This document shows, one piece after another, positions 16,127 to 25,306 of a DNA stretch of 64,000 nucleotides. The notes beneath the pieces are model-generated. The model saw only the letters and a program-made list of their open reading frames with translations, had not been told where the DNA came from and searched no databases. Source of the stretch: Paractinoplanes maris (GTDB lineage Bacteria > Actinomycetota > Actinomycetes > Mycobacteriales > Micromonosporaceae); assembly GCF_023544465.1 (NCBI RefSeq), contig NZ_JALPVL010000007.1, positions 372,001 to 436,000 of the forward strand, written 5' to 3'. The position numbers and the translations under genes are program-made. The number at the start of each line of letters is the position of its first letter. The stretch's first letter is position 1.

Positions 16127-18241
16127 TCATCGAAGGTGGCGGAAGGTAGCCCGGATCTCCTCGGCCAGCAGCTCGGGCTGCTCCCAGGCGGCGAAATGCC
16201 CGCCCCGGGGCAGCTCGTTGTAGTGCACCAGATTCGGGTACTTGTCCTCGACCCAGCGCCGGCTGGCCAGGTAGATGTCTCGAGGGAAGAGGCTTACACC
16301 GACCGGCACCTCCACCTTCGGGTCCCGGTAGCTGCGGAAGCTCTCCCAGTAGATGCGGGCGGCGGAGGCCGCGGTCCCGGTCAGCCAGTAGAGCGTGATG
16401 TTGTCGAGCATCTCGTCGCGGCTGAGCAGAGTTTCCGGGTCGCCCCCGTGGTCGGTCCACTGCTCGTACTTCTCGTAGATCCACGCCGCTTGTCCGACCG
16501 GCGAGTCGGTGAGCGCGTAGCCGACCGTCTGCGGGCTCTGCATCTGCTCGTGCCGATAGCCCGACTCGTTGGCCTCGAAGTCGCGCCACCGCTGCAGCGC
16601 CCGCGCCTCCTGCTCGTCGACGGCCTGCTCGGTGCCGTACGTCGGGAACATGTTGGAGTGGATGGCGCGGACCGCGGGCTCCCCGATGCCGCCCAGGGCG
16701 GTCGTGACGGCATGACCCCAGTCCCCGCCCTGCGCGACGAAGCGGTCGTAGCCCAGCCGCCGCATCAGCTCGACCCAGGCCCGCGCGATGCGCTCGGGAC
16801 CCCACCCGGTCTCGGCCGGCTGGCCCGAGAGCCCGAAGCCCGGAAGCGAGGGCAGGACAACGTGGAAGGCGTCCCGCGGGTCGGCACCGTAGGCCCGCGG
16901 ATCCGCCAGCAACGGCGCGATCTTGAGAAACTCGACGACCGACCCCGGCCAGCCGTGGGTCATCACGAGCGGCGTCGCGTCCGGTTCGGGCGAGCGCAGG
17001 TGCAGGAAATGAATGTCGACACCGTCGATCCGCGTCGTCGAAGGGTCGAAACCGTTCAGCCGCGTCTCGCACGCCCGCCAGTCGTAGCTGTCCCGCCAGT
17101 AGTCGCACAGCGCCCGCATCCGCGCTGACGGAGCGCCCTGGCTCCAGTCCCGCACGGGTTCGGGCCGGGGCCATCTCGTACGGGTCAGCCGCTCGCGCAG
17201 GTCGTCCAGCGCCGCCTGCGGAAAAGCGAAAGGCCGGGGCCGGATCGCGATTCGCTCGGCCTCGAGGAGCAGTCGCGCGAGGTCGTCGTAGCGGTAGAGA
17301 TCGGCCAGTTGCCGCGGCGTATGACCGGTGTGCGAGACAAGGTCGAGCCGGGCGCCCGCCTCCATCAGAGCCTGCACCGCTTCCCGGTTTCCGTGCCACA
17401 CCGCGTCGTGCAGGGCCGTGAAACCGTTGTAGGCACCCTGCGCGTCGAGGTCGAGCGCCGTCCCCGGCGCTGTCAGCACCTGCAAGACCTCGGCGTGCCC
17501 GGCGAAGGCGGCCTCGTGTCCGGGCGTCGCCCGCATCAGGCCGTTGAGTCGGCGCGGGTCGGCGCCCGCGTCGAGCAGGACGCGGACGATATCGGTGTGC
17601 CCGTCGCGGGCGGCCAGACCGAGCGCGGTGTAGTCGTCGTCGTGCTCGCCCACCGCCGGCAACCGCTCGTCAAGCGGCGCACCGGCTGCGATCAGCCGTT
17701 CCACCTCTGCCAGATCGCCCGCTTCGGCAGCGGCCGGCAGGCGTGCGGCGCGTACCCGATCGGCCTCAGTAGCGATGTGCGCCCGCAGCAGACCGACCAT
17801 GACGTCGGACTGGTCACGGCGGGCCAGGTCGAGCGCCGTTTCTCGCCAGTGGTTCCGGATCGTCGCCCGGGCACCACGCGCCAGCAGCAACCGGACCGCC
17901 GCCTCGTGCTTGTGCTGCACCGCGTCCATCAGCGGGGTGTGCCCCAGCCGGGCCGACTGCTGGTCGACGAGAGCACCGTGGTCGAGCAGGCAACCCAGGA
18001 CATCGGTGTCGCCGGACTGCGCCGCCTTGTGCAGGGCCGTCGCGCCCATGCGGGGTTCGGCCGAGAGAACGTCCGCTCCCGCCGCCAGCAACAGTTCCAC
18101 GACCCGCGTCCGGCCCAGGCCCGCGGCGATCATCAAGGGTGTCTGCCCATCGGATTCCCGGCGATGCGGATCAGCGCCCGAACTGATCAGCTCGCTGACA
18201 GTCACCGTGTCGTCGGCCCGGATCGCAGTTTCCAGTGTCAT
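16127..18241 (-). CDS. Ankyrin-repeat/epoxide hydrolase fusion protein
   Basis: One uninterrupted frame of 704 residues joins two unrelated halves. Residues 1-326 hold about eight ankyrin repeats (for example DGQTPLMIAAGLGRTRVVELLLAAGAD and YTALGLAARDGHTDIVRVLLDAGAD). Residues 332-440 match the N-terminal domain of microsomal or juvenile-hormone-type epoxide hydrolases (RPFAFPQAALDDLRERLTRTRWP), and 425-704 are the alpha/beta hydrolase: oxyanion HGWPGS at 429-434, nucleophile Asp507 in GGDWGH, and His682 in GGHFAAW. The catalytic set looks complete. There is no signal peptide, so it is cytosolic. ATG 18241 has GGGAG upstream; an in-frame GTG further upstream lacks one. The ankyrin half may bind a partner or gate substrate access; that is speculation. 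Confidence 0.88.
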   Translation of the reverse strand: MTLETAIRADDTVTVSELISSGADPHRRESDGQTPLMIAAGLGRTRVVELLLAAGADVLSAEPRMGATALHKAAQSGDTDVLGCLLDHGALVDQQSARLGHTPLMDAVQHKHEAAVRLLLARGARATIRNHWRETALDLARRDQSDVMVGLLRAHIATEADRVRAARLPAAAEAGDLAEVERLIAAGAPLDERLPAVGEHDDDYTALGLAARDGHTDIVRVLLDAGADPRRLNGLMRATPGHEAAFAGHAEVLQVLTAPGTALDLDAQGAYNGFTALHDAVWHGNREAVQALMEAGARLDLVSHTGHTPRQLADLYRYDDLARLLLEAERIAIRPRPFAFPQAALDDLRERLTRTRWPRPEPVRDWSQGAPSARMRALCDYWRDSYDWRACETRLNGFDPSTTRIDGVDIHFLHLRSPEPDATPLVMTHGWPGSVVEFLKIAPLLADPRAYGADPRDAFHVVLPSLPGFGLSGQPAETGWGPERIARAWVELMRRLGYDRFVAQGGDWGHAVTTALGGIGEPAVRAIHSNMFPTYGTEQAVDEQEARALQRWRDFEANESGYRHEQMQSPQTVGYALTDSPVGQAAWIYEKYEQWTDHGGDPETLLSRDEMLDNITLYWLTGTAASAARIYWESFRSYRDPKVEVPVGVSLFPRDIYLASRRWVEDKYPNLVHYNELPRGGHFAAWEQPELLAEEIRATFRHLR

Positions 18242-18305
18242 GTCAGCTCCCGGAAAGACTTGCTCGCGGTTCACCCGCACCGCGATGAATGAGTGGTCGT
18301 GCCGT

Positions 18306-19139
18306 TCAACTCGGCAGATTGCGCATCAAGGCCTCCAGACCGAGTTCGCCGTCGCGGGTCTGGGCACCGTGCTTCAACCCGCCTCGGATCAGCCGCTCGG
18401 CCGCCGGCCGGACGAACTGCTCCTGCCAGGCCTCGTGCTCCCGCCGATACCCTTCGGCCAGATCGGCCGGCACGATGGCGCGCTTGGCCGCCGCGACGAC
18501 TCCGTCGGGAAGCGCGGCGATGTCGCGCGCCAGCCCATCGACGAAAGTGTCGAGTTGGTCGGCCGGCAACGCCCGGTTGAGCCATCCGTAGCGCGCGGCG
18601 GTGTCGGCGTCGAACAGCCCGGCGCCCAGCACCACCTCGAGCGCGCGATGGCGACCGATCCGGTCAGCGAGGTACTGCGTACCGCCGCCCCCGGGGACGA
18701 TGCCCATCAGTGCCTCGATCTGACCGAGCCCGGCCCGCCCGACGGCGCCGAACGCCATGTCCGCGGCGATGACGAACTCGGCGCCCCCGCCGCGGGCCAG
18801 GCCGGCCAGTTTGACGATCGTCACCTGGGGCTGGTGCCGCAGCAATTCGCCCAGGGCCTGGAAGACATTGACACCGTCCGGGATGTCGGCGGCGAGTGGG
18901 TCGAAGGCGTCCGGCCGGTTCACGAGTGACATGTCGACGTGGGCGATGAAGAAGTCCGGGTTGGCGCTCTCGAACACAATGACCCGCACGGTGTCGTCAT
19001 CACGCAGCGTGGTGAGGACCCGCCGCAGATCGGTCATGAGAGCCACGTCGAGGACGTTGACCGGCGCGTTGTCGATGGTGACCCGGGCGACACCGGACTC
19101 GCGCCCCAGACGAAGGGTGCGGTAGTCGTCGTTGCTCAT
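18306..19139 (-). CDS. Enoyl-CoA hydratase/isomerase (crotonase family)
   Basis: A 277-residue crotonase. The core reads HVDMSLVN..., RGGGAEFVIAADMAFGA (oxyanion hole) and LGQIEALMGIVPGGGGTQYLADRIGRHRALE, which carries the acidic residues used for hydration. It would act on an enoyl-CoA in fatty-acid or polyketide-like catabolism; the substrate is not predictable. ATG 19139 (MSNDDYRTL) has AAGGAG 9 bp upstream. A MerR-type promoter ends about 28 bp before the start. It follows the ankyrin-hydrolase gene in direction, 64 bp upstream of it, so both may be transcribed together from the MerR promoter. Confidence 0.9.
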   Translation of the reverse strand: MSNDDYRTLRLGRESGVARVTIDNAPVNVLDVALMTDLRRVLTTLRDDDTVRVIVFESANPDFFIAHVDMSLVNRPDAFDPLAADIPDGVNVFQALGELLRHQPQVTIVKLAGLARGGGAEFVIAADMAFGAVGRAGLGQIEALMGIVPGGGGTQYLADRIGRHRALEVVLGAGLFDADTAARYGWLNRALPADQLDTFVDGLARDIAALPDGVVAAAKRAIVPADLAEGYRREHEAWQEQFVRPAAERLIRGGLKHGAQTRDGELGLEALMRNLPS

Positions 19140-19167
19140 AAGCCGTGGCTCCTTATCGCTTACGACA

Positions 19168-19198
19168 AGCCAAAACCGTGTCCCGGCAACAGGGTCAA
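19168..19198 (-). promoter_or_regulatory. MerR-type promoter of the enoyl-CoA hydratase gene
   Basis: Minus strand: -35 TTGACC at 19198-19193, 19-bp spacer, -10 TTGGCT at 19173-19168. The spacer contains CTGTT-N6-ACACGG, close to the shared dyad. Confidence 0.68.
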
Positions 19199-19300
19199 GG
19201 GAAGCGACGACGAAGCCCTGTGATGGCGCGCCCGCGGTGCGCGGCACAACGAGGTGACGCGCCGGCATCGCCCCAGGCGGGTGCGGCTGACCGACGTCGC

Positions 19301-19331
19301 TTGACTATGCCCCGCGTACATAGTGTCCAGT
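19301..19331 (+). promoter_or_regulatory. 19-bp-spacer promoter with a different dyad
   Basis: TTGACT, 19 bp, TCCAGT, with a perfect ACTATG-N9-CATAGT dyad across the spacer. The geometry is that of a MerR promoter, but the arms differ from the regulon sites. No intact gene follows; the DNA downstream (19332-19731) carries only a probable HxlR remnant. Confidence 0.45.
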
Positions 19332-19530
19332 GTCGAAAACAGCCGGAACGTGAGCTGTTCAGCCGCCCTCACCCTCGAGGAAGGGTGGAACGGCGCGAGG
19401 GGAGCCACGCGCGCTGCGGGCACTGAGCCGGCTGGACGAGCACCGGCATACCCCGGCCGCGCCTGCACGACGACCCGACGGCCGCCGGCCTGGCTCAGCA
19501 CGACCAGAACACCCCCAGAAACGGCCGAGC

Positions 19531-19658
19531 GGCGTCCTCGCCGAGTACCGGCGGCTGGTGTCCGTTCTCGCCGCCCCGCCGACCGGCAACCGGGTCCGCG
19601 TCGAATACGACTTGACCAATTTCGGTGACTGGCTCGCGGGGGCGTTGGCATCGTGGCC
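19531..19658 (+). pseudogene. Possible HxlR-family regulator remnant
   Basis: In one frame the DNA reads GVLAEYRRLVSVLAAPPTG, then VRVEYDLTNFGDWLAGALASW. The latter fits the VEYxLTxxGxxLxxxLxxW C-terminal wing and helix of HxlR regulators. No helix-turn-helix or start is found upstream, and the frame before it is incoherent, so only a decayed tail is left. The rest of the 590-bp gap between 19140 and 19731 holds two promoter-like sites and nothing else I recognise. Confidence 0.4.
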
Positions 19659-19731
19659 GCCCGCCGCGACTGAGGCTCCCGCGACCTGGACGGCGTGTCC
19701 CAGAACAACTAGGCGGCGAGCGCGGTGTGGT

Positions 19732-20418
19732 TCAGCCGGCTGGTTCCAAGGGCGGTGGATCCAAGGGCGCCACGCCGTGGCGGTAGGCCCAGATGACGGT
19801 CTGGACGCGGTCGCGGGCTCCGATTTTGGCCATCGCCCGGCTGAGGTGGCTCTTGACCGTGCTGACCTCGACGACGAGTTCGGCGGCGATCTCGGCGTTG
19901 GACAGGCCCTCGGCGAGCAGACGGACGATCTCGTTCTCGCGCGAGGTCAGAAGGTGGTCGACGGCGGCGGCCGTTGAGGTCGGCATGGCCCGGCGCCGGC
20001 GCGCGAATTCGGCGATCACCCGCCGGGTGACCGTCTGGTCGACCATTCCCTCACCGGCGGCCAAGCGGCGGATCGCCTCGATGAGGTCGTCCATGTCGGC
20101 GTCCTTGAGCAGAAAGCCGCTCGCGCCCGCTTCGAGTGCTCCGAAGAGGTACTCGTCGAGCTCGAAGGTGGTCAGCACCAGGACAGCGGGAGGCGGATCG
20201 ATCTCGTTGACGATGGCGCGGGTCGCGTCGAGGCCGTTGCCGCCGGGCATGCGGACATCCATGCAGACCACGTCGGGGTGCAATCGGCGCGCCAGCGCCA
20301 CCGCGTCGGGGCCGCTGGAGGCCTCCCCCACGATCTGGATGTCCTCGGCGAGCTCGATCAGGGAGCGGAATCCCGCGCGCAGCAGTGGCTGGTCGTCGAC
20401 CAGGAGCACCGTGATCAT
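19732..20418 (-). CDS. NarL-type response regulator
   Basis: A 228-residue regulator. The receiver domain starts MITVLLVDDQPLLRAGF and has the phospho-acceptor Asp in VVCMDVRMPG at about residue 54, with the conserved Thr in VLVLTTFE and Lys in LLKDAD. The C-terminal LuxR helix-turn-helix is LTSRENEIVRLLAEGLSNAEIAAEL...VSTVKSHLSRAMAKIG. Its ATG overlaps the stop of the histidine kinase gene by 4 bp (ATGA), a standard coupled two-component pair. Target genes are unknown; the large LuxR gene at 21953 is divergent to the pair. Confidence 0.93.
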   Translation of the reverse strand: MITVLLVDDQPLLRAGFRSLIELAEDIQIVGEASSGPDAVALARRLHPDVVCMDVRMPGGNGLDATRAIVNEIDPPPAVLVLTTFELDEYLFGALEAGASGFLLKDADMDDLIEAIRRLAAGEGMVDQTVTRRVIAEFARRRRAMPTSTAAAVDHLLTSRENEIVRLLAEGLSNAEIAAELVVEVSTVKSHLSRAMAKIGARDRVQTVIWAYRHGVAPLDPPPLEPAG

Positions 20419-21725
20419 GCGGGCCGGCCGGGTGTGCGGGGAATGGTCAGCTTGACCGACCAGCCGCCGTCCGGGGTCGGGCCCGCGGCCAGGGAGGCCC
20501 CGATGAGGCCGGCGCGCTCGCGCATGCCGATGAGTCCGAAGCCGCGATGGCGACGGTCGGCCCGCGTCCGTCGCGCATGAGCCGGGCCGTTGTGAACCTC
20601 GAGCACGCAACCCTCCGTACGGTGGTCGATCTTGATGGTGACCGGAGCGTCGGGTGCGTGATCGCGGGCGTTGGACAGCGCTTCCTGCGTCACCCGGTAG
20701 AGGGTCAGATCGACCGCCGCCGACAACTCGCCGGGTTGGCCGGAGACGATCAGCTTGGGCCGCGCCTGCGTGTCCGCGTGACCGGCCACCAGGTGTTCGA
20801 TCATCACCAGACCAGGTACGGGCGCGCCGCCGTCGGGCAGTCCGGATTCCGCCGGGTCGGACTCTCGCAGGGCGCCGACGACCAGCCGCAGATTGTGCAA
20901 GGCGCTTTTCCCCTCCGTACGGATGGTGACAGCGCCACGACGGGCCGCCTCCAGATCTCGGTCGAGCATGCGTTCCACGACGGTCGCTTGCACGATGAGA
21001 GTCGTCAGGTGGTGGGCGGCCACGTCATGCAGTTCCCGAGCCATCCGGGTGCGCTCGGCGGCGAGCGCGGCGTCGGTGCGCACGCGCAGATTCTCCGCGG
21101 CCTCGGCGGCTCGCAGTTCGACCATCTCGGTGTACCGGCGGCGAATCGAGGTGTTGCGGCCCAGCAGAGCCGCCCCGCCGTAGAGGATCGCCGACAGAAC
21201 GATCTGCACCAGGATGCGGGAGATCAGCGGGGGCGACGGGGCGACGCTGGACGCGAGGGCGGCCGGGATCGCGCTCAGCACCACGAAGCTGGCCGTCTCC
21301 GTGAACGCCGCTAGCCCGGCGACCAGCAGAGCACGGCGCTTCGGCATCAACGTGCCGCAGGTGTAGACGGCGATGGCCAAGGCCGCTCCGCGGAGGCCCT
21401 CCCCGGGCCCCGCCGCCACGGCCAGGCCGATCTGCAGGCTCAGCACCGCCGTGAGGCACCACACCGGTCGGATCCGGCGCAGACACAACGCCGCCGCCTG
21501 TGCCACCAGCAGACCCGCCACCAGGTACGGCGGATCCTCGGTGAACGTGGTCACCGTGCCGGAGATGCCCGGCAGGAGAAGCAGGCCGGCCGTCACGGCG
21601 GCGGCGACAGTCGCGAGCGCGCTGTCCCGACGGAACGGTGTGGTCAGTCCCAGCGCGTCCAGTCTGCTGTCCCAGTCGCGCCGTCGCCGGTCGGCCGGCC
21701 CGGCGAGCCCGCGAGGTTCATCCAA
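20415..21725 (-). CDS. Sensor histidine kinase (HisKA_3, NarL partner)
   Basis: A 436-residue membrane sensor. Five or six hydrophobic helices fill residues 40-190, then a dimerisation helix with the phospho-acceptor His in RELHDVAAHHLTTLIVQ, and an ATPase domain with the N box (LYRVTQEALSNARDHA) and the G box GFGLIGMRERAGLIG. The extracellular loops are short, so it probably senses within the membrane. The apparent start is TTG at 21725 with GGTGAG upstream; a later start cannot be excluded. It is cotranscribed with the response regulator through a 4-bp overlap. Confidence 0.9.
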   Translation of the reverse strand: MDEPRGLAGPADRRRRDWDSRLDALGLTTPFRRDSALATVAAAVTAGLLLLPGISGTVTTFTEDPPYLVAGLLVAQAAALCLRRIRPVWCLTAVLSLQIGLAVAAGPGEGLRGAALAIAVYTCGTLMPKRRALLVAGLAAFTETASFVVLSAIPAALASSVAPSPPLISRILVQIVLSAILYGGAALLGRNTSIRRRYTEMVELRAAEAAENLRVRTDAALAAERTRMARELHDVAAHHLTTLIVQATVVERMLDRDLEAARRGAVTIRTEGKSALHNLRLVVGALRESDPAESGLPDGGAPVPGLVMIEHLVAGHADTQARPKLIVSGQPGELSAAVDLTLYRVTQEALSNARDHAPDAPVTIKIDHRTEGCVLEVHNGPAHARRTRADRRHRGFGLIGMRERAGLIGASLAAGPTPDGGWSVKLTIPRTPGRPA

Positions 21726-21952
21726 TGCCGCTCACCCATTCGCGCTCTCGACGTGTGGCCAGCACCGATGCTACTCAGCGGACCGGGCACACAGCGCTCC
21801 TCGAGGCGTCCGGCCATGAAGTTCCTCCCTGCGGCGGAGCCGCCTCCGTCGGAGGTCGCAAAGCGGAGTTCACGCCTGCGCCAGATGTGCCGGTGAGGTC
21901 GGAGACGGCAACGTACCGGTGAGCTCCACACGCTTCGCTCGAGGAGGGCACC

Positions 21953-24790
21953 ATGGCGCAACCGACCCGGACCATGGGGCCGGCTCCGAATCGGAAAGTC
22001 CTCCGGTCGCAACAGCCTGGCGTCTGGTTCGACGGCGAAGCCGAACGGACAGTTCTGCTGGGCCGGTGCGCGGAGCGTGATGCGGTGGAGCAACTGCTGA
22101 CCGGGGCGCACGGGGGACGCAGCGGGGCTCTCGTGGTGCGCGGGGAAGCCGGCATCGGCAAGACCGCGCTGCTCGAACACGCCGGCACCATCGCGGTCGG
22201 ACGAGGGTTCCGGGTGGAGTCCTCGACCGGAGTGGAGTCGGAGACGCAGTTCGCGTTCGCCGGCCTGCACCAGTTGTGCGAGCCTTTGCTCGACCGCAAG
22301 AATGCTCTGCCGGAACCGCAGCAGACCGCCCTCGGGGTGGCCTTCGGACGGCAGGGCGGTGCCGCCCCGGACCATTTCCTGGTCGGGCTGGCCACTCTCA
22401 ACCTGCTGGCCGAGGTGGCCGAGGAAGGACCACTGCTGTGCCTCGTCGACGACGCGCAATGGCTGGACCAGGCGTCGGCGCAGGTTCTCGCCTTCGTCGC
22501 CCGACGAGTCGCCGCCGAACGACTGGCGCTGGTGTTCGCGCTGCGCAGTCCCGTCGAAGGCCACGTTTCCCGCTTCACCGGGCTGCCGGAGCTGCGCCTG
22601 AACGGGCTCGGTAGGGCCGATGCCCGAGCGCTGCTGAATTCCGCGGTCAATGGCCCGCTCGACGTCCGGGTGCGCCACCGGATCGTCGACGAGGCGCGGG
22701 GCAACCCGTTGGCGCTCCTGGAGCTGCCCCGCAGCGCGCCGCCGGCCCGGCTGGCCGGCGGATTCGAGCGACCCGATGTGCTGAGCGTTCCGCGTCGTGT
22801 CGAGCGCAGCTTCCAGCGCCGTTCGGGCAGCCTGCCGGCCGAGACGCAGCGCCTGCTTCTGCTTGCGGCGGCGGAGCCGACCGGTGACGTGGCCCTGCTG
22901 TGGCGCGCCGCCGCGGAGCTGGGCATCACCCGCGAGGCCGCGACGCCCGCGGAAGCCTCCGGTCTGCTGGAGATCGACAAGCGGGTTCTGTTCCGTCACC
23001 CGCTGGTACGTTCGGCGGTCTACCGGGCCGCCTCGCCACCGGACCGCCGCGGCGCGCACGGCGCGCTGGCCGCTGCCACCGATCCGGAACTCGACCCTGA
23101 ACGGCGGGCCTGGCATCGTGCGCAGTCGCTGCTGGACCCCGACGAGGAAGCCGCCGCCGAACTGGAGCGCTCGGCCGGCCGGGCGCGTGCCCGCGGCGGG
23201 TCGGCCGCCGCTGCGGCCTTCCTGCAGCAGGCGTCCGAGCTGACTCCCGAGCCGGCCAACCGTGCGAGACGGGCGCTGGAGGCCGCTCACGCCAAGCACG
23301 AGGCCGGCGCCTTCGAGGCCGCCTCGGAGTTGCTGGCGATCGCGGCGGCCGGGCCGCTGGCCGCCCTGCAACGCGCCCGCCTCGAGTTGCTGCGCGCCCA
23401 GGTCGAGTTCCCTCTGACTCGCGGGAGCGAGCTGACGGGAATGCTGCTCGACGCCGCGCGGAAGCTGGGCCCGTTGGACGCCGCGCTGGCCCGCGAGACC
23501 CACCTGCACGCGTTCGAGGCGTCCTTCCGCGTCGGCCGCCTCGGGCACGGCCACGGGCTGCCGGCGGTGGCCGAGGCCGCCCGGTCCGCGCCCGCACCAC
23601 CGGCGCCGCCGCGACCGGCCGACCTGCTGCTGGACGGGCTGGCCACCATGTTCACCCAGGGGTACGAAGCGAGCGTTCCCACCCTTCAGCTGGCTTTGAA
23701 GACATTGCGGGACCACGACTCTCCCGTCGACGACGGCAGTCGCCGCTGGCTGAGGCTGGCCGTCCGCACCGCGGCGATGCTGTGGGACGACGAGGCGCTC
23801 CACGCACTGGCCACCAGCGACGTCCAGCTCGCCCGCGAAGCCGGCACGCTGGGCACCCTCCCCGCCGCACTCAACGCCCTGGCCTCGGTACTGGTGCTCA
23901 CCGGCGAACTCGCCCAGGCCGCCGAGCTGTTCGCCGAGGGACATGCCATCGCCCGGGCGACCGGGGCTCCGCCGCCGCCCGACGCCCGGCTCATCCTGGC
24001 TGCCTGGCGCGGCCGGCCGACCGAGACCTCGGAACTGTATGCGGCCGTGGTCGAGGATGCGACGGGCCGGGGTGAGGGCGCGACGCTCGGCCTGGCCCAG
24101 GTCGCGCTGGCGGCGCTGCACAACGGATTGGGCAACTACGACGAAGCGCTCGCCGCCGCGACACCGCCGGGTGAGCACGACGAGTTGGCGTACAGCAGCA
24201 TCGCGCTGCCCGAGCTGATCGAGGCAGCCGTCCGCGCCGGTCAGCCGAAGCGTGCGGCCGTGGCGCTGGAGCAGCTCAGCCGGCGGACACGCGCGAGCGG
24301 CACCCCATGGGCACTGGGACTCGAGGCGCGCTCGAGGGCGCTGCTCAGCAGCGGGCCGGCCGCCGAGAAGTACTACCGCGAGGCCGTCGAGCGACTCGAG
24401 CACTGCCGGATAGCCACCCACCTGGCCCGCGCCCACCTGGTGTACGGCGAGTGGCTGCGCCGCGAAGGCCGCCGGCAGAACGCCCGCGAACAACTTCGCA
24501 TCGCCCACGATCTCTTCTCGGGCATGGGCGCGCAGGCATTCGCCGAGCGCGCGGCCCGGGAGATGCGCGCCACCGGCGAGCATCCCCGCAAACGGACCGC
24601 CCAGCCGGCCGACGATCTCACGGCGCACGAGCTGCACATCGCCCGACTGGTGGCCACCGGGGCCACGTCCCGGGAGGTGGGCGCGCAGCTGTTCCTGAGC
24701 CCTCGCACGATCGAAGCCCACCTGCGCAAGATTTTCCGCAAGCTCGGCGTCACCTCCCGCCGGCAACTCAGGGAACTGCGGCTTCACTGA
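21953..24790 (+). CDS. Large ATP-binding LuxR-family regulator (LAL type)
   Basis: A 945-residue regulator. An AAA ATPase module opens the protein with the Walker A motif GEAGIGKTALLEH at about residues 64-76 and a Walker B LLCLVDDAQWLDQASA. A long helical TPR-like middle follows. The C terminus carries a LuxR helix-turn-helix (LTAHELHIARLVATGATSREVGAQLFLSPRTIEAHLRKIFRKLGVTSRRQL). ATG has GAGGAGGG upstream. LAL regulators often activate secondary metabolism or sugar use; the target here is unknown. It is divergent from the histidine kinase and followed by the decayed efflux adaptor. The short LuxR protein at 35298 shares its two end domains but not the middle. Confidence 0.92.
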   Translation: MAQPTRTMGPAPNRKVLRSQQPGVWFDGEAERTVLLGRCAERDAVEQLLTGAHGGRSGALVVRGEAGIGKTALLEHAGTIAVGRGFRVESSTGVESETQFAFAGLHQLCEPLLDRKNALPEPQQTALGVAFGRQGGAAPDHFLVGLATLNLLAEVAEEGPLLCLVDDAQWLDQASAQVLAFVARRVAAERLALVFALRSPVEGHVSRFTGLPELRLNGLGRADARALLNSAVNGPLDVRVRHRIVDEARGNPLALLELPRSAPPARLAGGFERPDVLSVPRRVERSFQRRSGSLPAETQRLLLLAAAEPTGDVALLWRAAAELGITREAATPAEASGLLEIDKRVLFRHPLVRSAVYRAASPPDRRGAHGALAAATDPELDPERRAWHRAQSLLDPDEEAAAELERSAGRARARGGSAAAAAFLQQASELTPEPANRARRALEAAHAKHEAGAFEAASELLAIAAAGPLAALQRARLELLRAQVEFPLTRGSELTGMLLDAARKLGPLDAALARETHLHAFEASFRVGRLGHGHGLPAVAEAARSAPAPPAPPRPADLLLDGLATMFTQGYEASVPTLQLALKTLRDHDSPVDDGSRRWLRLAVRTAAMLWDDEALHALATSDVQLAREAGTLGTLPAALNALASVLVLTGELAQAAELFAEGHAIARATGAPPPPDARLILAAWRGRPTETSELYAAVVEDATGRGEGATLGLAQVALAALHNGLGNYDEALAAATPPGEHDELAYSSIALPELIEAAVRAGQPKRAAVALEQLSRRTRASGTPWALGLEARSRALLSSGPAAEKYYREAVERLEHCRIATHLARAHLVYGEWLRREGRRQNAREQLRIAHDLFSGMGAQAFAERAAREMRATGEHPRKRTAQPADDLTAHELHIARLVATGATSREVGAQLFLSPRTIEAHLRKIFRKLGVTSRRQLRELRLH

Positions 24791-24849
24791 CCGGCGCGGA
24801 ATATCGCCCGGCCGCGAACCAGGCCGCCCACACCCCGACCCCGCCCAGC

Positions 24850-25230
24850 GCCAGCTGACTCTGCCCAACGACAAGAAGACTCCGGGCACGGTCGCGTCGG
24901 TCGGCGCCAAGGCGGAGCCGAAGGAACCCGGTGGCACGGCCCTGATCCCGGTGACCGTCGCGCTCGGTGACGAGGCTCCGCTCGGGAAGCTGCGCGAGGG
25001 GCCGGTCACCGCGACGTACGTCAGCGAACAGCGCAAAAACGTGCTCACCGTGCCGGTCGCGGCGTTGGTCGCCCTCGCCGAAGGCGGCTACGGGCTCGAA
25101 ACGATCGACGACAGTCGACGACGGCACGCGCCGTTTCCCTGCCGGTCGAGGTGGATTGATCGCCGACGGCAAGGCCGAGGTACGCGGTGCCGGCCTGGCC
25201 GTGGGTATGACGGTGGGGTTACCCGAGTGA
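24850..25230 (+). pseudogene. Decayed HlyD/RND-type efflux adaptor (C-terminal part)
   Basis: Frame 1 reads LTLPNDKKTPGTVASVG, then IPVTVALGDEAPLGKLREGPVTATYVSEQRKNVLTVPVAALVALAEGGYGLE, the beta-barrel end of an adaptor of ABC or RND exporters. The sense then moves to a second frame for TTARAVSLPVEV and to a third for GLIADGKAEVRGAGLAVGMTVGLPE, followed by a stop at 25230. At least two frameshifts are therefore needed, and the N-terminal half is missing. It begins 60 bp after the LuxR stop. No transporter partner gene is nearby. Confidence 0.7.
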
Positions 25231-25306
25231 TCACACGCCTCGCCCCGACCGAAGCACTGGCCCGCTGACCACCGGCGCCGACCGCATGGTCAAGCCGGCT
25301 CCGGTG

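Noticed and set aside
25263..25293. TTGACC on the minus strand before a possible 19-bp-spaced promoter
   Set aside because: The spacer has no dyad resembling the operator, the -10 would be TCAGCG, and no gene follows in that direction before the decayed adaptor.
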